A stretch of DNA of 64,000 nt from an uncultured bacterium (GCA_948467735.1 CAOKFN010000020.1:17049-81048), one strand, 5' to 3'. Shown: positions 25,846 through 35,293, counted from the first letter of the stretch. Numbers and translations: made by a program. Notes: a model not told the origin generated them from the letters alone.

Positions 25846-27012
25846 TCAGGAATTGGTATACCGTCCCACCATCTCCATAATTTCAGGGGCATATGCGGGA
25901 TACTTATCCGCAATATCCATAATTTCTCCCTTGGCCGTCTCGGATATATTATTGTTATAATCCATCTGTTTGCGCAGAGCCTGCCTTCGCACAATCAAAT
26001 CATGGCGGATTTCCACCATCTCCCGCTTATCCAGAAGAGCCGCAGGCTGTCCTGTCCACCTCTCAGGACTTGCCACACGATAATTGGACATTTTATCCAC
26101 CAGCATCTTTTGATAATACTCCGTTTTCGCTTCCGCCTCCGCGTACTGCTTCCGCTCTTCCTTCTCCTGCTGATATTGAACCCACAGTTTTTCAAGAACC
26201 GCCGCATTTTTTGTATTGTATTTGATGCAAAGATAATTTGACAGGTTTTTATTGTTTACATAACGTATTTTTACCTTGTTCTGTAATAAAATCAGTTTAT
26301 TGATGCCTGACTCCACCCGCCGCAGTTCCCGATCTCCATCCGTATATTTTACCCACACCCATGTAAGCGCCGCCGCTATGGCGCCCACTGCCAGCAGATA
26401 TCCCACCTTGGTATTCATTTCCAGCGCAAACTGCAGAATCAACAGCATCGCCATGCACACGCCGAACGCGGTCAGGAAAATCATGGCCATTCCCCGCAGA
26501 TTATTCAGCATCGTATCCAGCTCCTGTCTGCGATACTCATAAGCATGGCGCTCCCTGTCCAAACGCTGCATATCCTGCTTCACTTTTGCCCCGTAATTCT
26601 CGCATTCTTTCAGTTTCTCAATGCCTTCCCGGATTTCATGCTCCTGCTTGCGCATTTTGTAATAATCCCCGTCATTCATACGGTCCGCCCTGTCCTTATA
26701 CCGCTGCCGCTCCTGTTCCAAAGCGGTCAGCCTTCTGGCGATACCGTTCAGCCCCTCCCTTTCCTGATCGGGCAGCGCTTCAATCTCTTCGATATCCGTC
26801 AGATAAGAAGTCACAAGCGAATATTCCCCTGTCAGCAGATTGATCTCCCTGTCCGCTTCTTCCATCTGTTCCAGACAGTTCCTGATATATTCCATTCTCT
26901 GCTCTTTATCCCGAAAGTCCACATCGTCCCTGTCATAAACGATGCTTTCCCAATCGTCGGCATTCTGTTCCTGCCGATTCCTTTTTTTGAATATCTTAGA
27001 AAAAAATCCCAT
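25846..27012 (-). CDS. Coiled-coil protein with two central membrane segments, unknown
   Basis: A 388-residue protein that I do not recognise. It starts MGFFSKIFKKRNR, a basic amphipathic membrane-associating helix. Residues about 45-170 are a long charged coiled coil (YIRNCLEQMEEADREINLL onwards). Two adjacent hydrophobic segments follow (about 175-197 and 203-222), then another coiled coil (about 230-330). The topology suggests both coiled coils are cytoplasmic and joined by a membrane hairpin. The ATG at 27012 has AGGGTG upstream; the 72 extra codons of the open frame read as noise. It is the last gene of the operon starting at 33323. Confidence 0.7.
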   Translation of the reverse strand: MGFFSKIFKKRNRQEQNADDWESIVYDRDDVDFRDKEQRMEYIRNCLEQMEEADREINLLTGEYSLVTSYLTDIEEIEALPDQEREGLNGIARRLTALEQERQRYKDRADRMNDGDYYKMRKQEHEIREGIEKLKECENYGAKVKQDMQRLDRERHAYEYRRQELDTMLNNLRGMAMIFLTAFGVCMAMLLILQFALEMNTKVGYLLAVGAIAAALTWVWVKYTDGDRELRRVESGINKLILLQNKVKIRYVNNKNLSNYLCIKYNTKNAAVLEKLWVQYQQEKEERKQYAEAEAKTEYYQKMLVDKMSNYRVASPERWTGQPAALLDKREMVEIRHDLIVRRQALRKQMDYNNNISETAKGEIMDIADKYPAYAPEIMEMVGRYTNS

Positions 27013-27068
27013 ATTTACACCCTTCCCGCCATGCCCCGCAAACGGCATAAACAATTTCTTCATTCCGT

Positions 27069-27920
27069 TCACGCTTCTATCGTTCTGCGATAATTGTCTT
27101 TCAATGCCTGCACCAGCCGCTCCGTTTCCTCCATATACTTCTGCCTGTCTCTCTCCCTCAGTCTGCTTCGATTGTTCAGTCTCAGGCAGTCCGGCTTCTG
27201 CTCCCATTCTGCCGTCAGCCGCTCCCATTTCTCCTTCATCAGCACATTGTCCTGAATCATATCCCCGTGTTCCGCCATAAAATCTTCATACTCCTGCTCT
27301 GATAGCTGCATACGCATTGCGGCCAGATAACTTACGCAGCTGTCCGGCCCGCCTCCCAGCTCATACGCATGCCGAAAGCATTCCGCCGCCTGATCATAAC
27401 GCATCAGCCCCGCAAATGCCGCCCCTTTATTATGCCAGATTGCCGCAAGCGTACACGCCGCCGGCATTACCGCTCCCTGTGCGTCCTGTTCCATCCATTT
27501 CTGCAGCAGTGCGTCATACCCCTTTAACGCCGATTCATACTTTTTCTTTGTGACCAGATAATCTATCTGGGTTTTTCGCCTTTCTATAGCGCTTAAACCC
27601 GCCGCCTGCTTTAACACCTTCTCCACCTCGCGCACCGTTTCGCGATCATAAAATCCCGCGTACTGGAGAATCGTCACCGCAAAAGAACTGAGAGACCCTT
27701 GCTTATGCACAAGAGGATAGAGCGCCTTCGCAAGTTCTTTCAGGCCGCATTCCCTCTCCAGCCAGTCTAACAGTCCGTCGTTCAAAAGCGACAAATCCAG
27801 CAGGAACGCGCTCTCTTTGATACAATAGCAGAGCTCCTCCACACAGTACACATTCCGCTCAAGCCCCGGCACACAATAGGGTATCTTCGCATACTCTCCT
27901 ACACTGACACTTACCCGCAT
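27069..27920 (-). CDS. TPR-containing helical protein, unknown
   Basis: A 283-residue soluble protein. It begins with about 30 residues of mixed strands (MRVSVSVGEYAKIPYCVPGL), then a helical array. A clear TPR unit lies near 160-195: AAIWHNKGAAFAGLMRYDQA with the following helix ECFRHAYELG. The C-terminal 60 residues are very basic/acidic and probably a coiled coil. AAAGGAG sits seven bases before the ATG. It lies 26 bases after the actin-fold gene and 56 bases before the coiled-coil membrane gene. An adaptor role between those two is inferred from order and fold. Confidence 0.7.
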   Translation of the reverse strand: MRVSVSVGEYAKIPYCVPGLERNVYCVEELCYCIKESAFLLDLSLLNDGLLDWLERECGLKELAKALYPLVHKQGSLSSFAVTILQYAGFYDRETVREVEKVLKQAAGLSAIERRKTQIDYLVTKKKYESALKGYDALLQKWMEQDAQGAVMPAACTLAAIWHNKGAAFAGLMRYDQAAECFRHAYELGGGPDSCVSYLAAMRMQLSEQEYEDFMAEHGDMIQDNVLMKEKWERLTAEWEQKPDCLRLNNRSRLRERDRQKYMEETERLVQALKDNYRRTIEA

Positions 27921-27946
27921 CCCTGTACTCCTTTACCTGAATCAAC

Positions 27947-29179
27947 TCAAAAATCAACGGCTTCTTTCCATATCCGGCCGGAAGAGGCACGAAACTCTCC
28001 GAATCCAAGATCCTCCGTCTCCACCACCAGACGATTTTCCTCCTCCATAAAGAGATGAAGCCTAAGCCTTGCGATTGTCCCCGAAAAATTATCCAGTACA
28101 AGCTTCTGGGATTTCGCCCGTTTTCCGATCAACGGCACTATGATTAATTTTAATTCATTTCCTTCCTGTAGATATAATTCCACTGTCTGTTCCGCCTCAT
28201 ACCAATTAACCCCCGCATCCAGCAGCGCGCAGTAAGAGCTCTCCCCGCGGCAAAACACTTCCATTCCGATATTGGCCTTGAGCTTGTCCTTTCCGAGAAA
28301 CACATGACCCTTTCCCGCTTCGCTGACCTCCAGCCTCTCCTGCATCGCGCAGCAGGCGCCTTTGCTGAACAGATTATTTCCCTGAAACACCCGCCTGCCT
28401 TTACAAAGATATCGAAGAGAATCCTTCATCCAATCCCCTCCGAAACCATCCCCCACCAGAAATACGCTTCTGATGCGGTCGTCGCCGCAGACATTCTCCG
28501 CAATGTTTAGAAAATCCGCATCCATGGCCGGGAACGCTCCATATTCCGTCTCCTCGATAAATACGACTATGGGCGTGGTATTCCTGTTGCATTCCATTCG
28601 ATAAACCTTAATGCTCTCACCCTTATAATCAAACAATACGGAGGCATACACCCAAAGTTCCTCCGGCTGCCGAAGCATATAGTTATAAAAGCTTTCCGCA
28701 TAGCTCAGAAAATAAACCCTGTCCTTTTTTAAATGTATGCTGTCCACCACATTGTATAGTACCTCCAGAATCCTGCGGTCCAGCGTCTGGCATGTTACCA
28801 TCAGCCCGGTGAGCTTTTCCGGAGACCCTGCCTGACTGAGCAGCCCTAAGCTTCGTTTAAAAAATAATGCCAGCAGCGATATGGGGTCATATCTCTCCCC
28901 CTCTATCACCACTAATTCCCCGTCCAGCGCCAAATCCCATAAATTTTCTACCAGAATTCCCTGTCCTTCTTCAGCCTGCCGAACCGCCTCCCTGCCATAA
29001 TGCCATTGATTTGTGCCAGATCGTTTGCACAGCACCGTGGGAATACTGTAAACCTCGGCGCCCGCCACCTGAGAAAGCGTCTCCACCCCGCCGTCCGCAG
29101 AAACAGCATAACTAATCTGGCAGAATTTATTGCCCAGATCATATCCTACAATCAATTTACTGCCGCCCAAAAGTCCCAT
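27947..29179 (-). CDS. Actin/Hsp70-fold protein, DUF5716-like
   Basis: A 410-residue protein. The N-terminus GSKLIVGYDLGNKFCQISYA resembles the phosphate-1 loop of the Hsp70/actin ATPases. LFDYKGESIKVYRM (about 195) corresponds to phosphate-2, with the glycines partly lost. VFLVGDGFGGDWMKDSL (about 265) corresponds to the adenosine motif. About 130 C-terminal residues look beta-rich, as in a substrate-binding domain. This matches my memory of the clostridial DUF5716 family, which has no described function. Whether it still hydrolyses ATP is uncertain because of the altered phosphate-2 loop. It sits 52 bases after the giant DUF5717-like gene. Confidence 0.75.
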   Translation of the reverse strand: MGLLGGSKLIVGYDLGNKFCQISYAVSADGGVETLSQVAGAEVYSIPTVLCKRSGTNQWHYGREAVRQAEEGQGILVENLWDLALDGELVVIEGERYDPISLLALFFKRSLGLLSQAGSPEKLTGLMVTCQTLDRRILEVLYNVVDSIHLKKDRVYFLSYAESFYNYMLRQPEELWVYASVLFDYKGESIKVYRMECNRNTTPIVVFIEETEYGAFPAMDADFLNIAENVCGDDRIRSVFLVGDGFGGDWMKDSLRYLCKGRRVFQGNNLFSKGACCAMQERLEVSEAGKGHVFLGKDKLKANIGMEVFCRGESSYCALLDAGVNWYEAEQTVELYLQEGNELKLIIVPLIGKRAKSQKLVLDNFSGTIARLRLHLFMEEENRLVVETEDLGFGEFRASSGRIWKEAVDF

Positions 29180-29231
29180 ACTGCTCCACCCCCTAGTATA
29201 CTTGATGCCGAAGAATCAAAATAACTCCTGT

Positions 29232-32200
29232 TTACTTTAATTCAAACAATCGGCTGTTCATGAAATCCTTTTTATAATATTCTCCCAGCTGACGATCCAT
29301 GCTGTCAAACTCCAGAAGCGTTTTTTGTATCACAATGTCATTAAGCATCGCGTACCTGCTGCCTCTCTCGTTTTCGCTGTCCTCGCCTCTCTGAAGCGTG
29401 CCGCTCTCCGTCAGCTGCTCCTCTCCGTCGAGTTCTTCCGTGATATAATACTGCAGGCTTTCACCGAAAAACAACACAAATTCCTTAAAAAACACGCCGC
29501 CATATGCCTCTTTCATGCACTCCTGCGCATATCCGGCCGCTTCCCCGGCTTCCCCCGGAAGCACATAATGAATATGTACCTTTGCCTTGGGGCTGGTGCG
29601 ATATTCGATAATGGTCTTACCGATCAGTTCCTGCTGCAAGGCCGGACATTCTTTAAATTTCTTGAAAAATTCCAGCCGGATTCCCTCTCCCGCCAGATCT
29701 GTCAAAAAATCTTCCCTCATTGCTTTCGTGCTTTCATCCGATTCCGTTTTATTTTCGGCGTCATATTTCAAATAAGCCAATTTGCAGATTTTGTGTACCG
29801 GCTCTTTGCACAAATACATTTGATGTATTTCATAGAACACTTCCTTTTCCGTAACGCGCTCTCTCACAAAATAATCATACGCACACTGTGCCAGAAACGC
29901 CGCCTTTACTTCAATATTTGCTCCCTGAGAGACATAATAGCGGAATATTTCCATTTTCTCTCCTATAAAAGCCCCCGAATACAGCATCTGTATCAAAATT
30001 CTTTCACTGAGCTGCCGGCAGTCCACATCAAAGGATCTCGCCGCCTTCCAGATATGGCGCAGATTCCTTGTCATCCCCTTATAATATGCCGCCAGATACG
30101 CCGCCGTCGTACTGCTGCACTTTCCTTTACGGAACACATACTCTGCCGCGGCCGTCAGCACAGGCTGTTCCTTCATATGTGCTTCCTCAATCAAAACATC
30201 CAGAAGCTGCGACATAATTTTGGCCTCCACCGCATATGGACCATACGTTTCAAGCCATGTCCGGGCCAAATCATGTTTCCCCCGGTACACCATGAATCTG
30301 ATAATGTCGCCCCTCTGCTTTGCGGTAAATTCCTGCCCCCCAAGGCCTTCCAGATATTTATCCAGCGCCCATGGGTTCTCCTTTTCATAATAATATTGCA
30401 GAATGCGCATGGAAAGCTCACTCTTGAACCTGCCGTCCACATTTTCGGAAGCCGCCGTTCTCAGTTCTCTCTCTATTCCCTCATGGAATACTCCTTTGTA
30501 TATGCATTCGCTATCGCACATATAGAAATCAAGTTCGGGATTTTTCGTGTCCATGTTTACAAACCATCGTAAAAATTTCCCCGGAATCATCAGCTTCTCA
30601 ATCGTATACTCCACACTCTTAAGGAAGCGATTTCCCCTTGCGTCCTCAAATACAATGGTACAGCGATTTCCATACAAAGCCGCCCATGTGCATCCTTCCG
30701 TCAGAACATATTCCGAAGGCTTCAGATTTCCCGGCTGATATACGTATACCTTCCGCATTCTGGTATCTTCCACACGAAGAAGGTGGGCGAACACCAGTCT
30801 GGAAAACGATACGGCAAGCTGTTCATCCAGCATCTCCGGCCGCAGCAGCTTTTGATACAGATTCGCCAGATGCCTGTTGATATGCCCCTTTTGAATCTGT
30901 TCCACGACAAACTGTTCCATCTTGGGCCGATATGTCTGGAAAAGTTCTCCAAGGCTCTCTTGGTTCTGTAGAATATAGTCATAAAGATAAGCGGTATGAA
31001 CATAATCCAGATGGCTTTGGTAGGAAAAATACATAAGCACCGTTTTGGGAATTTCCACCATCATATCCGCAGAATGATACTCTCCCACGGAAGCCCTCTC
31101 TTCCGGATGGTTCCCTCCCATGAGATTTCCTTCTTCCATAGAATTTCCTTCTCCCATGGGATGCCCTTCTCCCATGGGATGCCCTTCTCCCATAGGATGC
31201 CCTTCTCCCATAGGATGCCCTTCTCCCATAGGACGCCCTTCTCCCATGGAAGGCTCTTCCCCGATAGGACGTCCTCCTCCTATAAAATATTCCTCCGCCA
31301 TTTCCATGGACATCATATAAGATTCATAAAGGTTTGCGATTCTAAGCTGCGCCTCCACTCCCGCTTTATACCACTTAAAATATTTTCTGCCAATCTTTCC
31401 GCCTTTCATCAGCAGGGTGCAGATTCCCTGAAGCAGAAGCTTCTTCTCTACGGACAGTTCTTCTCCCGTAAAATACTTCTCTTCCGCAGGCATACTTTGG
31501 TCTATGGAAGGCATTTCATCCATGTGCGGTTCCACATTCGCGGAACGCCTTCCATCCTTAAGCTGTCCTTCCTCCATTTTTCTATACAGCGCCTCCAGAA
31601 TCTTCAACAGCACTTTTGAATATCCCTTTACCCTGCCTGCAAGATAGACCGTCTGCTTTGCCGCTTCGGGCTTCAAAAAACCTTTTCGGATTCCATAATA
31701 TATTGTCTGCTGTTCAAATCCTCCCAACTTTCGCATCAGAGCGGAATTATTGTTCAGCAGGATAAGCGCTTCTATATATAGAACAGGACTGGTACATCCT
31801 GTCTCAAACAGCTGTTCCAAAAGCTGCCATCTCTCCCTGTCGGATTTCTGATATTCTTCGGACAAATACAACATCAGCCATGCCACCCGCCAGTTTGAAA
31901 TGTCACGGCGATAAATGCGCTCCACTCTTCCGGCCACTTGACCGATATAAGCGGCGTCCCCATGAATCAGTGTAGTAAGATATAGATAGTAGGCCCGCAT
32001 AACATCCTCCGGCGGCTTCTTTCCAAAAATATCGGATACATAATCCAATATCCAGCCGGCTTCATTTACACGTCCTTCGGTGATTAAAAGCTGTGCCTGA
32101 AATAAGCGGGCCGCAATATCATTTTCATTCATTGCCGCCATTCCTTCCACCAATCTGCCCGTTTCCTTCAGCCACGCGGCAATCCCTATTTTCCGCAGCC

Positions 32201-33323
32201 GAAACGCCTGATATAATTTCATCAGCTCAGCTATATATCGCTTTTCCGACAGCTCCCGACGATTGGTAAGATTTCCTGCCTTGGATTTGACTTCCACAGG
32301 AATCACCAGCCCGCCATAGGAATGCTTCAAACATATCCGGCCATAATGTCTTCCTCTGCAGCATACATTGGTATCAATATATATCGGCAGTCTGCATCGA
32401 TTTCCTATAAAATCTTCTTCTGTCAGAACTTCTTTTTCCGTAAAAAGGAAATCACCCTCGCACTTCACATAAAGCCTCGTGAATCCCCAGCCGTTTCTGA
32501 CGACGACCAGCTCCCGTTCCATCACGCCATGAGCGGAACTCATGGCGTCCGTCTCCACGGATATCAAACTGTTTTCCACAAAGAATTCCACTCTTTGCTT
32601 TTTACCGGCCTGAAGCAGAAATTCTTCCATAGATTGTCCTTTTTCCATGGAATATCCCTTTTCCATGGAAGCCCCTCCATCCATGGAATATTTTTTTCCC
32701 GTGGAACGTCCTCGTACCTTAGAACGTCCCCTGTCCATGGAGCGCTCTCCTTCCATGGAATGCACCCCTTCCATGGAATGCACCCCTTCCATATTCTGCT
32801 CCCTGTATTTTGCGACGTCAAGCGCTCTGTAATCTTCCGCATACTTAGCGTCCTCTCCTGTCAAAACACATGAAAATTCAGGAGAGCAGAATAATCTGAC
32901 CGCCTCCTGCCATCTTTCCTTCGCAAGATTGGCAAATTGAAACAGATTCCTGATGCTGCCCATAGAAGATTCCAGCCCGGAATATTCCACAGACACCACA
33001 AAAGGCAGGTAAAATTCTCCCTGATTGCTGATCAAATAAAAACAGCCCTTTATCACATCCCCTTCTTCCAGAGTTTCTCCATGGAATCTGAAAAAAATCT
33101 CCGCGTCAAAACCGGAGAATTCACTTGTCAGACACTCCATCCTCCAATCGGAAGAAATGATTTCACCGTTCGCAAACAGGCCGGAAGACGCATAAATGTG
33201 AAAAGATCCCTCATATCGTTGTCCTTTTTTTAAAAACAATTCTAACTTTTCACAGGAAAATTCAATAGTTCCTTTCTCATAATTAAAATTTCCCTCTAAA
33301 ATCTGATCAATTATCTTCTGCAT
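29232..33323 (-). CDS. Giant DUF5717-like solenoid protein with two hexapeptide-repeat inserts
   Basis: A 1363-residue protein with no signal peptide or membrane segment. Residues 1-165 are beta-rich, like an Ig-type sandwich. A second beta module spans about 240-350. Residues about 360-1200 are a helical solenoid with TPR-like pairs. The C-terminus is mixed. I place it with the DUF5717 family of Lachnospiraceae by size and by its DUF5716-like partner. Two blocks of in-frame 18-bp repeats interrupt it: residues 176-234 (SMEGVH, SMEKGY types) and about 680-745 (GEGHPM type). Both lie at domain boundaries, so they are probably tolerated linkers. GGGTGG lies five bases before the ATG. First gene of a four-gene operon; function unknown. 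Confidence 0.8.
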   Translation of the reverse strand: MQKIIDQILEGNFNYEKGTIEFSCEKLELFLKKGQRYEGSFHIYASSGLFANGEIISSDWRMECLTSEFSGFDAEIFFRFHGETLEEGDVIKGCFYLISNQGEFYLPFVVSVEYSGLESSMGSIRNLFQFANLAKERWQEAVRLFCSPEFSCVLTGEDAKYAEDYRALDVAKYREQNMEGVHSMEGVHSMEGERSMDRGRSKVRGRSTGKKYSMDGGASMEKGYSMEKGQSMEEFLLQAGKKQRVEFFVENSLISVETDAMSSAHGVMERELVVVRNGWGFTRLYVKCEGDFLFTEKEVLTEEDFIGNRCRLPIYIDTNVCCRGRHYGRICLKHSYGGLVIPVEVKSKAGNLTNRRELSEKRYIAELMKLYQAFRLRKIGIAAWLKETGRLVEGMAAMNENDIAARLFQAQLLITEGRVNEAGWILDYVSDIFGKKPPEDVMRAYYLYLTTLIHGDAAYIGQVAGRVERIYRRDISNWRVAWLMLYLSEEYQKSDRERWQLLEQLFETGCTSPVLYIEALILLNNNSALMRKLGGFEQQTIYYGIRKGFLKPEAAKQTVYLAGRVKGYSKVLLKILEALYRKMEEGQLKDGRRSANVEPHMDEMPSIDQSMPAEEKYFTGEELSVEKKLLLQGICTLLMKGGKIGRKYFKWYKAGVEAQLRIANLYESYMMSMEMAEEYFIGGGRPIGEEPSMGEGRPMGEGHPMGEGHPMGEGHPMGEGHPMGEGNSMEEGNLMGGNHPEERASVGEYHSADMMVEIPKTVLMYFSYQSHLDYVHTAYLYDYILQNQESLGELFQTYRPKMEQFVVEQIQKGHINRHLANLYQKLLRPEMLDEQLAVSFSRLVFAHLLRVEDTRMRKVYVYQPGNLKPSEYVLTEGCTWAALYGNRCTIVFEDARGNRFLKSVEYTIEKLMIPGKFLRWFVNMDTKNPELDFYMCDSECIYKGVFHEGIERELRTAASENVDGRFKSELSMRILQYYYEKENPWALDKYLEGLGGQEFTAKQRGDIIRFMVYRGKHDLARTWLETYGPYAVEAKIMSQLLDVLIEEAHMKEQPVLTAAAEYVFRKGKCSSTTAAYLAAYYKGMTRNLRHIWKAARSFDVDCRQLSERILIQMLYSGAFIGEKMEIFRYYVSQGANIEVKAAFLAQCAYDYFVRERVTEKEVFYEIHQMYLCKEPVHKICKLAYLKYDAENKTESDESTKAMREDFLTDLAGEGIRLEFFKKFKECPALQQELIGKTIIEYRTSPKAKVHIHYVLPGEAGEAAGYAQECMKEAYGGVFFKEFVLFFGESLQYYITEELDGEEQLTESGTLQRGEDSENERGSRYAMLNDIVIQKTLLEFDSMDRQLGEYYKKDFMNSRLFELK
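31087..31283 (-). repeat. 18-bp in-frame minisatellite, locus B2 (DUF5717-like gene)
   Basis: Five nearly identical units encode GEGHPM, flanked by drifted units (SMGEGR, SMEEGN). The core DNA on the minus strand is CATCCCATGGGAGAAGGG. This is the most homogeneous block in the window, which suggests a recent expansion. Confidence 0.9.
32622..32798 (-). repeat. 18-bp in-frame minisatellite, locus B1 (DUF5717-like gene)
   Basis: About ten units: SMEGVH twice, then SMEGER, SMDRGR, SKVRGR, STGKKY, SMDGGA, SMEKGY and SMEKGQ. Frame is kept throughout. Confidence 0.88.
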
Positions 33324-33383
33324 TTATGCCACCCGCTTCTGCTCATGTATAGATTTTAAAACCGGAAGTTACCGTGTACGATA

Positions 33384-33503
33384 CAACCATATACAATAGA
33401 ATTCCTGCTTTGCATGAATTCCTCAACCATATACAATAGAATTCCTGCTTCGCATGAATTCCTCAACCATATACAATAGAATTCCTGCTTCGCATGAATT
33501 CTA
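33384..33503. repeat. 40-bp tandem repeat, three copies
   Basis: Units at 33384-33423, 33424-33463 and 33464-33503 are almost identical and start CAACCATATACAATAGAATT. The last one runs into an inverted repeat, CAATAGAATTC (33474-33484) with GAATTCTATTG (33496-33506). It lies between the ABC permease and the giant gene. Confidence 0.92.
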
Positions 33504-33512
33504 TTGTCATAA

Positions 33513-33556
33513 ATAATGGTTACAGTATGGCTGCTTAGCCAAACTGTAACCATTAT
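33513..33556 (-). terminator. Long perfect hairpin after the ABC permease gene
   Basis: A 14-base perfect stem, ATAATGGTTACAGT (33513-33526) with its complement (33543-33556), encloses a 16-base loop that can itself pair GGCT with AGCC. It begins about 30 bases after the permease stop. A TTATTTATG tract follows on the minus strand. Confidence 0.6.
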
Positions 33557-33586
33557 ACCAAATCTTCCGCCGCAGGGCAACAATTC

Positions 33587-34420
33587 TTATTCCATGTTCA
33601 GTTTTTTACTGATCACCAGCCATGATACCACATATAAGCCGACCGCCATCAACAGGTTGAGCACTACATTGGCAGTCATCGTGACGTCCATATACTCTGT
33701 AAAAGACGTCTGTATAATCACAATATTCTGTATGAGAGAACTAAGCAGACTATTTACAACCATAATGCCGATATAACATACAATGGCCATCAACACCCGA
33801 AATTTGGTAAAAAACTGGCCTGCCGAAATCGCGCCGAAGAGTATCGTCACCGTAGTAAACGGAGTAAGCAGCATATAGATAACTCCCATCAACAGGGAAC
33901 TGCCAATATCCACATTAAGCTCATATTTAAGAAATTCAGCCAATTCACCCACACTGTTTAAAATCTCACGCCAAGCCTCCGCCAGCGAATATCCCGCCGG
34001 CATAACCGCCGATAACAGCGATGAGATCAATATAACCACGGATAACAGCATTCCCAGCGTAATCATAAACATCCACAATCCGCCGACCAGAATCTTGCTT
34101 CCAAGAATCTGATGCTTCGTCACTGGCAGCGTATGGGTTAAATACCCCTGAGCAGTATACATTGTCTTGTAAAAATGCACCGCCAGATAGATCAAGATGC
34201 CGTATGCCACCCCCACAAGCAGCATGACATACATGACTATGGTAAAGAGGCTCATAAGATCCAGAATATTGATTCTATATCTGCTGTTTTCCATATTGTG
34301 CCACATAGGGCTCTGAAACGCCAGCCATCCGAAAAAGCTTACCAGCAGCGTGGCAAAAAGCATCAGACAGCCCGCTTTATAAGTGCTCTTCCATTCATGT
34401 TTCATCAATCTGCCTAACAT
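33587..34420 (-). CDS. ABC transporter permease
   Basis: A 277-residue membrane protein with six hydrophobic segments (about 17-37, 55-80, 110-135, 170-200, 205-230 and 245-265). It begins MLGRLMKHEWKSTYK, the cytoplasmic coupling start common to this permease class. It overlaps the end of the ATPase gene by 7 bases. Together with the GntR gene at 35338 it forms a YtrA-like set, in which the transporter is often induced by cell-wall antibiotics. The substrate here is unknown. Confidence 0.88.
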   Translation of the reverse strand: MLGRLMKHEWKSTYKAGCLMLFATLLVSFFGWLAFQSPMWHNMENSRYRINILDLMSLFTIVMYVMLLVGVAYGILIYLAVHFYKTMYTAQGYLTHTLPVTKHQILGSKILVGGLWMFMITLGMLLSVVILISSLLSAVMPAGYSLAEAWREILNSVGELAEFLKYELNVDIGSSLLMGVIYMLLTPFTTVTILFGAISAGQFFTKFRVLMAIVCYIGIMVVNSLLSSLIQNIVIIQTSFTEYMDVTMTANVVLNLLMAVGLYVVSWLVISKKLNME

Positions 34421-35115
34421 GCGAACACCTCCCTGAAATAAGCGTCTACAGACTTTCCATGCTGTTCTCTGATATTATCCACAGAGGTATAAAGCACCAG
34501 ATGGCCATAGCGCATAAAAATAACCTCATCCAGCACCTGCTCGATATCCCCTATCAGATGGGTGGAAATCAGCACGGTAGCGTCTTGATTATAATTGTTG
34601 ATAATGGTCCTCAATATATAATCTCTGGCAGCAGGATCCACGCCTGCAATCGGTTCATCCAGAACATAGAGATCCGCATTTCGGCTCATCACTAAGATCA
34701 GCTGTACCTTCTCCTTTGTGCCTTTTGACAGAATGCCCAATTTGGTGTCGGAATTAATATTCAGCCTTTTGAGCATCTCCATTGCCTTCTCTCTGGAAAA
34801 ATCCGCATAAAAATCACAAAAATAGTCCAAAATCTCGTCAATCTTCTGATTGCCCGCCAAGTATGTCCTGTCCGGAAGATAGGCCACATGGGCCTTGGTC
34901 TCCACACCGATGTCATAACCGTTGATCTTAATGCTGCCCTGAGTAGGAGTCAGCAGACCATTCAACATCTTAATCAATGTGGTCTTGCCGCTTCCGTTCG
35001 GCCCCAGAAGGCCGATAATTTTCCCCTTCGGCATTGTCAGCGAAATATTGTTTACCGCAATATTTCGCGAATCATAGGCTTTTGTCAAACCCACGATTTC
35101 AATTAGTCCATTCAT
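34414..35115 (-). CDS. ABC transporter ATP-binding protein
   Basis: A 233-residue ATPase of the short type linked to YtrA regulators. Walker A is GPNGSGKTT (about 38), the signature is the variant LSKGTKEKVQL, and Walker B is LYVLDEPIAGVD. The H-loop is in LISTHLIGD. The normal C-terminal extension is short. It follows the GntR gene after 222 bases, in which a hairpin may reduce read-through, and is coupled by a 7-base overlap to the permease gene. Confidence 0.93.
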   Translation of the reverse strand: MNGLIEIVGLTKAYDSRNIAVNNISLTMPKGKIIGLLGPNGSGKTTLIKMLNGLLTPTQGSIKINGYDIGVETKAHVAYLPDRTYLAGNQKIDEILDYFCDFYADFSREKAMEMLKRLNINSDTKLGILSKGTKEKVQLILVMSRNADLYVLDEPIAGVDPAARDYILRTIINNYNQDATVLISTHLIGDIEQVLDEVIFMRYGHLVLYTSVDNIREQHGKSVDAYFREVFAC

Positions 35116-35204
35116 CGATCATCCCTCCCTCTACCCGCCATGCGGGATTTCAACAAAAAATCTCTGCAATGTCATAAGCGTCAGGCTTTCTTCCCACACT
35201 TCTT

Positions 35205-35285
35205 AACATGCCTCCTTCGGCGTCAGTGCCTCCTGCAGACGCACAAACAATCCGCGAAAAACGCTGCTCCTGCGTTCTTCCTGTG
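35205..35285. repeat. Dispersed intergenic element, copy 2
   Basis: Resembles 8990-9085 by hand alignment, with the identical block GAAAAACGCTGC and nearby TGCGTT. Located between the GntR and ABC ATPase genes. Confidence 0.5.
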
Positions 35286-35293
35286 TGAAGCTT

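Noticed and set aside
29325..30572. 415-codon open frame on the plus strand
   Set aside because: Antisense to the giant DUF5717-like gene. Its length reflects the base composition of the coding strand.
31120..31320. Short plus-strand frame with CPSPMG repeats
   Set aside because: Shadow of minisatellite B2 in the sense gene.
33384..33503. Possible CRISPR array
   Set aside because: Units are contiguous 40-bp repeats with no variable spacers, and no cas gene is nearby.
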